Assembly: GCA_948919095.1 (NCBI GenBank)
Contig: CAQYCU010000053.1
Location: forward strand, 1 to 9,984
Direction of reading: 5' to 3'
DNA: 9,984 nt
From: an uncultured Clostridia bacterium
GTDB lineage: Bacteria; Bacillota; Clostridia; TANB77; CAG-508
A program made the position numbers and the translations under genes. Of this stretch, positions 6,622 through 9,984 are shown piece after piece (position 1 is the first letter of the stretch; every line of letters starts with the position of its first letter). Below the pieces are notes generated by a model. That model saw nothing but the letters and a program-made list of their open reading frames with translations. It ran no database searches and was not told where the DNA came from.

Positions 6622-7800
6622 ATGAGCTATGCTATTATACGAAATGATAAATTAACAAGAGTAGATGCACAAGGATCGTACATTCACAATGATAGAAGGT
6701 CAAAAGGTCATTCTAATAAAGATATTGATCCTACAAGAACACGTCTTAATTTTTGGTGTAAGAAAAATGAACTAACTTATATAAGAGAATTTGATAAAAT
6801 GAAAAAGGAATACGATTTAAAAGGCACTATTAGAAGTAATAGTATTATCATGTGTGAAATGATGATTACTTCTGATAATGCTTTTTTTAATAAAATTGGT
6901 TTAGAAGAAACAAAAAGATATTTCAAAGAAAGTTATAAGTTTGTATGTAATTACAAAAATCTTCGAGAAAAATATATTGTTTCAGCAGCAGTACATTTAG
7001 ATGAAACTACACCACATATGCATCTAGTATATATACCAGTAATTCATACAAAAGATAAAGAAGGAAATGAAATTGATAAAATATGTTGTAGAGATTTTTG
7101 GAAAGGCAGAGATAGTTACAGACAATTACAAAATGCTTTTCACAAATATGTAACTTCAAAAGGTTTCGATTTAGAACGATGTTTACCAGTAGAAGAAACT
7201 GGATCCAAACACGAGAAAATAGAAGATTTGAAGAAATTGACTAATTTTGAAAATACTAAAAAGGTATTAGATAATATAAAACTAGAATTACCAGAAACAC
7301 CAAATATAAATGATATTAAACTAATAAAACTTAATAAAGAAAAAGTTAAAAATGAAATTATTAAACCAAAAGATGATAAGATTATGGAATTGTATCGAGA
7401 AAATATAAAATTGCATAATGAACTATCAAAACAAGTAAATTTAGTTAATATAGCTGAAAAATATCAAAAAGAAAGAAATGCTATACTTGCTGATAATAGA
7501 GAACTCCTTAATCAAGTAAACAATATTAAAGCAGAATATAAGGAAAAAGAATTTGATATTGAATGGAAATATAAAAATAAAATCAAAAGTTTAGAAAATG
7601 AAAATAATCATTTGCATAAAATAATAGATAAATTCTATGAAACTGTTGAAAAATTTATAGATTGGATTTGTCATAAATTTGGAATTGGTGAATCTAATGA
7701 ATTAGTTAGAAATTTTGAAGAAGAAACTCATTCTTCTATCGATCCAGTAAAACAAATCAAATATGAAGAAAGAGAAAAAGAATGGGATTTAGAATTATAA
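6622..7800 (+). CDS. mobV: MobV-family relaxase (Pre/Mob, MobM-like)
   Basis: Plasmid mobilization relaxase: it nicks one strand at oriT, stays bound to the 5' end and pilots it through a conjugation channel supplied by another element. The N-terminus follows pMV158 MobM: HNDR at 22-25 with His22 at the position of the MobM catalytic histidine, then HSNKDIDPTRTRLN (30-43). The metal-binding motif HLDETTPHMH is complete (H125, D127, E128, H132, H134). The catalytic domain covers about 1-210; residues about 240-345 are charged, probably coiled-coil. The protein has 392 aa, shorter than MobM (about 490 aa, from memory), with the catalytic part complete. ATG 6622 is preceded by AAGGAGGT at a rather long 12-nt spacing. 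The predicted oriT lies just upstream, so expression may be autoregulated by relaxase binding, as known for MobM. A terminator follows directly. No partner conjugation genes are seen. Confidence 0.95.
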   Translation: MSYAIIRNDKLTRVDAQGSYIHNDRRSKGHSNKDIDPTRTRLNFWCKKNELTYIREFDKMKKEYDLKGTIRSNSIIMCEMMITSDNAFFNKIGLEETKRYFKESYKFVCNYKNLREKYIVSAAVHLDETTPHMHLVYIPVIHTKDKEGNEIDKICCRDFWKGRDSYRQLQNAFHKYVTSKGFDLERCLPVEETGSKHEKIEDLKKLTNFENTKKVLDNIKLELPETPNINDIKLIKLNKEKVKNEIIKPKDDKIMELYRENIKLHNELSKQVNLVNIAEKYQKERNAILADNRELLNQVNNIKAEYKEKEFDIEWKYKNKIKSLENENNHLHKIIDKFYETVEKFIDWICHKFGIGESNELVRNFEEETHSSIDPVKQIKYEEREKEWDLEL

Positions 7801-7802
7801 TA

Positions 7803-7829
7803 AAATCTGCCACCATTAGTGGCAGATTT
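7803..7829. terminator. Bidirectional terminator between mob and the phosphatase gene
   Basis: AAATCTGCCAC (7803-7813) and GTGGCAGATTT (7819-7829) form a perfect 11-bp stem with a CATTA loop. T-rich sequence follows on both sides (TTTCTGTAAT on plus, ATTTTATTAT on minus). It sits between two convergent genes whose stop codons are 40 nt apart, as expected for a shared rho-independent terminator. Confidence 0.85.
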
Positions 7830-7839
7830 CTGTAATATC

Positions 7840-8397
7840 TTATCTTTCCAAGTCTAGTTCTTTATAAGAATATTTGGCAACTTCACAATTTTCTAAACAC
7901 AATGGTAATAAAGTTTCAGCATTTGGTATTCCCTCAAAATAACATTTAACTGGTATACTAATTCCTCCATGTGCCACTATTAATATCCTTTTCCCAGCAT
8001 ATTCGTTTTTAATATTATCTAAAAAGTTATATACTCTTCTAAAGAAATCTTTTATATTTTCTGCTTTATCATATTTTAAATTTTGCTTATAACTCCAAAA
8101 AGCATTAAAATCGAAATTTGTATTAGACATTCCTTCAAATTCTCCAAAATCTCTTTCTGAAACTCTTTCATCTATTATCATTCTAATATTTCTTCCTTGA
8201 TTAATAATTTCAGCAGTTTGTATAGCTCTCTTTAATGGCGAACACAAAATCAAATCTATTCTTTCTTCTTTTAAAGAATCTCTAGTTATTTCTGCTTGTT
8301 GTATTCCTTTATCATTTAATTCGATGTCTGCTTTTCCTTGTACTTTTTTTAGTAAATTCCATTCAGTTTGACCATGTCTTGTTAATAATATTTCCAT
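7840..8397 (-). CDS. Histidine phosphatase superfamily protein (phosphoglycerate mutase/CobC-like)
   Basis: A 185-aa phosphatase of the branch-1 histidine phosphatase family, which removes phosphate via a phospho-histidine intermediate. Seen: the catalytic RHG at 7-9 (TRHGQTEWN, His8 nucleophile), the second arginine R57 in CSPLKRAIQTA, the acid residue E81 in SERDFGEFEG, and the second histidine H143 in VAHGG. Length and motif order are normal, and it is very probably active. Substrate cannot be told: the family includes small-metabolite, nucleotide and cobalamin-pathway phosphatases and phosphoglycerate mutases. The start at 8397 has a strong AGGAGG. It begins 27 nt after the stop of the RtcB-like gene and shares its transcript, so an RNA-end or nucleotide substrate is an attractive but unsupported idea. 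It ends at the shared terminator. Confidence 0.93.
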   Translation of the reverse strand: MEILLTRHGQTEWNLLKKVQGKADIELNDKGIQQAEITRDSLKEERIDLILCSPLKRAIQTAEIINQGRNIRMIIDERVSERDFGEFEGMSNTNFDFNAFWSYKQNLKYDKAENIKDFFRRVYNFLDNIKNEYAGKRILIVAHGGISIPVKCYFEGIPNAETLLPLCLENCEVAKYSYKELDLER

Positions 8398-8424
8398 CTT
8401 TTTTCCTCCTAATATATTTTGTTT

Positions 8425-9636
8425 TTATCTTTCTATATCTCTTCTACTATAATCAAAGTCTCCATATTTTGTCCTTGCAAATAACTGATTCATTTGCCCA
8501 TAAATTGTTCCAGGACATCTATCTAAGACTTTTTCGATGTGTTGTTTTACCTGTTTTGAATACATACCATTTGTTCTTACCAATACATCATTTCCAATAT
8601 TAATACTTTCTCCTTTTTTGAAATGCTTATTTCCAATTAGTATTCCATCATCTAAATATTCAATTGTATCACTACTATTTTTAAGCATTACACCACAGCC
8701 ATGTGGTGTTAGAGTAATCTGTTTATCTTTTAATTTTATAGTGTTTTTAGAAGATAAATCAGGATGGACTAAATAAATGTCGTTTCCAGGTGCAGTTAAT
8801 AAAGTAAAGTTATCTTGTTCCCATTGACAACCTATACATATAGCATTTTTAGTAGGCATACCATAATGACTTAAGTTAATAACTTCTTCACTTGCTAATT
8901 CGCCTAAAACAGCATTACAAAAATATCTATTTCTATCTTTATTTATTCTTTGTAATATATTAGCTAATTCTGAAAATTGATCAGCTTTTTTTCCATAGAT
9001 ATATCTTAAATATCTATTTTCTTTATCATCATATATTGTTTGAATATCATCATAATACCAGTTACCTTCTACAGGATATAAGCCGTATTTTAAATTATCT
9101 TTTTTTAATTCTATTGCAGAAGCATGAACTATCATATATTGACCTTTTGGGAGTTCAGAATTTTCTCCATTTTGTTCTGCCAAAATTGCAAAATGATTTC
9201 CTACATTATAATTCCAATAAAATTTATCTTCTCTTTCTAAATCAATTGAATCTAATATTTGTGATGGAAGATGTGTAGTTGCATATTTTAGATATGTTTC
9301 CCTATTGGACATAACTCTATCTAGTCTTTCTTTGAACTCTTGAACAGTAATACTTTGTTTTAATTTGTAAACTGCTGTTCCACAAACATTCACTGTCGCA
9401 TCTACTGGAATAAATGGAATATCAGAATCCCATGAATAGCAAGCACCTGTATAAAATCCTCCTAGCATTCTTGTACCATTTTGTGCTATTCCTAAATCAG
9501 GCATTGTATATATCATACTTTCTTTTTGAGTTTCAGATAATTTTGTTCCTACTTTGCTTAATAGTTCTGATGTTATTTCTAAATGTTTTAATATTTCTTT
9601 TTGAGTATTATCATTTAATGAAAAATTTGTTATCAT
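8425..9636 (-). CDS. Divergent RtcB-like protein (RNA ligase superfamily)
   Basis: A 403-aa protein that I read as a distant relative of RtcB, the Mn/GTP-dependent ligase joining RNA 2',3'-cyclic-phosphate or 3'-phosphate ends to 5'-OH. Evidence is motif order: MPD at 45-47 (RtcB MPDVHxG), VDATVNVCG at 78-86 (RtcB VDIGCG, metal Asp and Cys, here with a 3-residue insertion), GNHF at 146-149 (identical; metal His148), VHASA at 170-174 (RtcB LHSGSRG; His171), SHYG at 256-259 (metal His257), and TPHGCG at 310-315 (RtcB SHGAGR, His312 matching the guanylylated histidine). Spacings of the last histidines (86 and 55) are close to E. coli RtcB (about 96 and 56). All ligand positions seem kept, but the surrounding signatures are altered (SGSRG and HGAGR are not exact), so chemistry may differ. 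First gene of a two-gene operon with the phosphatase; AAAGGGA ribosome binding site. An unrelated fold cannot be excluded without a structure model. Confidence 0.65.
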   Translation of the reverse strand: MITNFSLNDNTQKEILKHLEITSELLSKVGTKLSETQKESMIYTMPDLGIAQNGTRMLGGFYTGACYSWDSDIPFIPVDATVNVCGTAVYKLKQSITVQEFKERLDRVMSNRETYLKYATTHLPSQILDSIDLEREDKFYWNYNVGNHFAILAEQNGENSELPKGQYMIVHASAIELKKDNLKYGLYPVEGNWYYDDIQTIYDDKENRYLRYIYGKKADQFSELANILQRINKDRNRYFCNAVLGELASEEVINLSHYGMPTKNAICIGCQWEQDNFTLLTAPGNDIYLVHPDLSSKNTIKLKDKQITLTPHGCGVMLKNSSDTIEYLDDGILIGNKHFKKGESINIGNDVLVRTNGMYSKQVKQHIEKVLDRCPGTIYGQMNQLFARTKYGDFDYSRRDIER

Positions 9637-9646
9637 ATAAAAAAAT

Positions 9647-9691
9647 CCCTTTTATAATAAATTTGACTTCCATCAATTTAATTATAAAGGG
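9647..9691. repeat. Inverted repeat spanning the -10 box and the ribosome binding site of the RtcB-like gene
   Basis: Arms 9647-9663 and 9675-9691 pair as CCCTTT, ATAAT and AAATT blocks separated by single-base bulges, with an 11-nt centre. On the minus strand the outer arm contains the promoter -10 and the inner arm contains the AAAGGGA ribosome binding site; a T-tract follows. In read-through RNA from the upstream gene it would be a terminator hairpin. In RNA started at the local promoter only one arm is transcribed, so as DNA it may instead be an operator. Confidence 0.55.
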
Positions 9692-9709
9692 AATTCGATA
9701 TTATGTAAA
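9681..9709 (-). promoter_or_regulatory. Sigma-A promoter of the RtcB-like/phosphatase operon
   Basis: On the minus strand TTTACA (9709-9704) and a perfect TATAAT (9686-9681) are separated by exactly 17 bases. Predicted start is near 9674, giving a leader of about 38 nt to ATG 9636. The -35 lies inside the small palindrome ATGTA-TTT-TACAT (9715-9703), a possible regulator site; the upstream LysR-like gene product is one candidate. Confidence 0.7.
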
Positions 9710-9723
9710 ATACATATTTGTTT

Positions 9724-9752
9724 GCAAAGTATAACTTAAAATTATACTTTGC
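9724..9752. terminator. Perfect 11-bp hairpin over the stop codon of the LysR-like gene
   Basis: GCAAAGTATAA (9724-9734) and TTATACTTTGC (9742-9752) are perfect inverted arms with a 7-nt loop. The stop codon at 9744-9742 lies in the stem. On the minus strand AAACAAATAT follows rather than a clean T-tract, so it may be a weak terminator or an mRNA 3'-end stabilising structure. Confidence 0.45.
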
Positions 9753-9984
9753 AATTATCTTTTAAAATTTTAATTAAATCCTTTAATTCTCTAAAATTAT
9801 TATTAACATTATAATATAAACCAAATTCTGCATTTGGAAGTGAAAAATCAACATCTAAAATGCATAATTCATTATTAGCTAGTTTCTCTTCTACATATTC
9901 TTTTGTTATAACAGTTATTATATCTCTAGCCTTTAATAATTCAAGCATTGCAGTATAATTCACATTATCGACATTGATTGAATC
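9742..9984 (-). CDS. Probable LysR-family transcriptional regulator, C-terminal 80 residues (gene continues past right edge)
   Basis: The frame is open from the right edge to the stop at 9742, so this is the end of a longer gene; the internal GTG at 9963 is not taken as a start. The visible part reads like the end of a LysR substrate-binding domain: NVDNVNYTAMLELLKARDII, then VITKEYVEEKLANNELCILD, then a strand with LPNAEFGLYYN and a final helix FRELKDLIKIL. This order (helix with ML.LL.A, short V/I-P-like turn, YV..EL..G.L, aromatic strand, last helix) is usual for LysR C-termini. The DNA-binding domain is outside the window. It lies upstream of the RtcB-like operon in the same direction and could control it, but LysR genes more often face their targets divergently. 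Another periplasmic-binding-like domain protein is the alternative. Confidence 0.6.
   Translation of the reverse strand, partial: DSINVDNVNYTAMLELLKARDIITVITKEYVEEKLANNELCILDVDFSLPNAEFGLYYNVNNNFRELKDLIKILKDNCKV

Noticed and set aside
7801..8424. Integration site (att) between mob and the phosphatase
   Set aside because: Only a terminator hairpin is visible there; no direct repeat elsewhere in the window matches it.
9637..9691. Hairpin hiding the ribosome binding site of the RtcB-like gene as a riboswitch-like control
   Set aside because: The mapped-by-eye promoter has its -10 inside the outer arm, so RNA started there would lack that arm; sequestration could only act in read-through RNA.
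8379..9734. Plus-strand open frames of 74-106 codons opposite the RtcB-like gene
   Set aside because: They are antisense to a well-supported gene, rich in Phe/Leu/Tyr as expected of a complement of A+T-rich coding DNA, and lack ribosome binding sites. The same holds for plus-strand frames at 350-532, 911-1096, 3021-3227 and 3935-4141.

Overview
The window is A+T-rich (roughly 20-38 % G+C in the stretches I counted by hand). It has strong GGAGG-type ribosome binding sites, sigma-A-like promoters and a pMV158-type MobV relaxase, which suggests a low-GC Firmicute (Clostridia or a related gut lineage). The species cannot be named from this sequence. The content reads as accessory DNA: a defence operon beside a mobilization module, then a small RNA-repair-like operon.

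Left part (1-5366, minus strand): a type I restriction-modification operon transcribed hsdM, hsdS, reverse transcriptase, hsdR. HsdM (N6-adenine methylase) and HsdS (two target-recognition halves) overlap by 11 nt. A 520-aa reverse transcriptase with a YVDD active site and a long helical C-terminal part sits between hsdS and hsdR. HsdR is cut by the left edge, but its 357 visible residues carry the nuclease motif, the QxxxY motif and Walker A. The RT is clearly more A+T-rich than the hsd genes around it. It looks like an Abi/DRT-type antiviral RT carried as a cassette inside the operon. A sigma-A-like promoter with a palindrome in its spacer lies just upstream of hsdM.

Middle (5467-7800): a 207-aa protein of unknown function (minus strand), then a 531-nt noncoding region packed with about ten consecutive hairpins and ending in a recognisable MobV origin of transfer (TAGTATG/TTA nick-like site), then the MobV relaxase gene (plus strand). 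The relaxase keeps the His22 and HxDExxPHxH motifs of MobM. This is a mobilization module. No replication protein, integrase or conjugation gene is visible, so whether the unit is a plasmid or an integrated mobilizable element is open.

Right part (7803-9984): a bidirectional terminator separates mob from an oppositely oriented two-gene operon: a divergent RtcB-like (RNA-ligase-superfamily) protein followed by a histidine phosphatase. A good promoter lies just upstream, partly inside an inverted repeat. Further upstream is the C-terminal end of a probable LysR-family regulator, cut by the right edge.

Functional reading (inference): restriction plus an RT-based second defence layer, carried next to a mobilization module. 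The RtcB-like/phosphatase pair may do RNA end repair or modification, but its link to the defence genes is not shown by the sequence.
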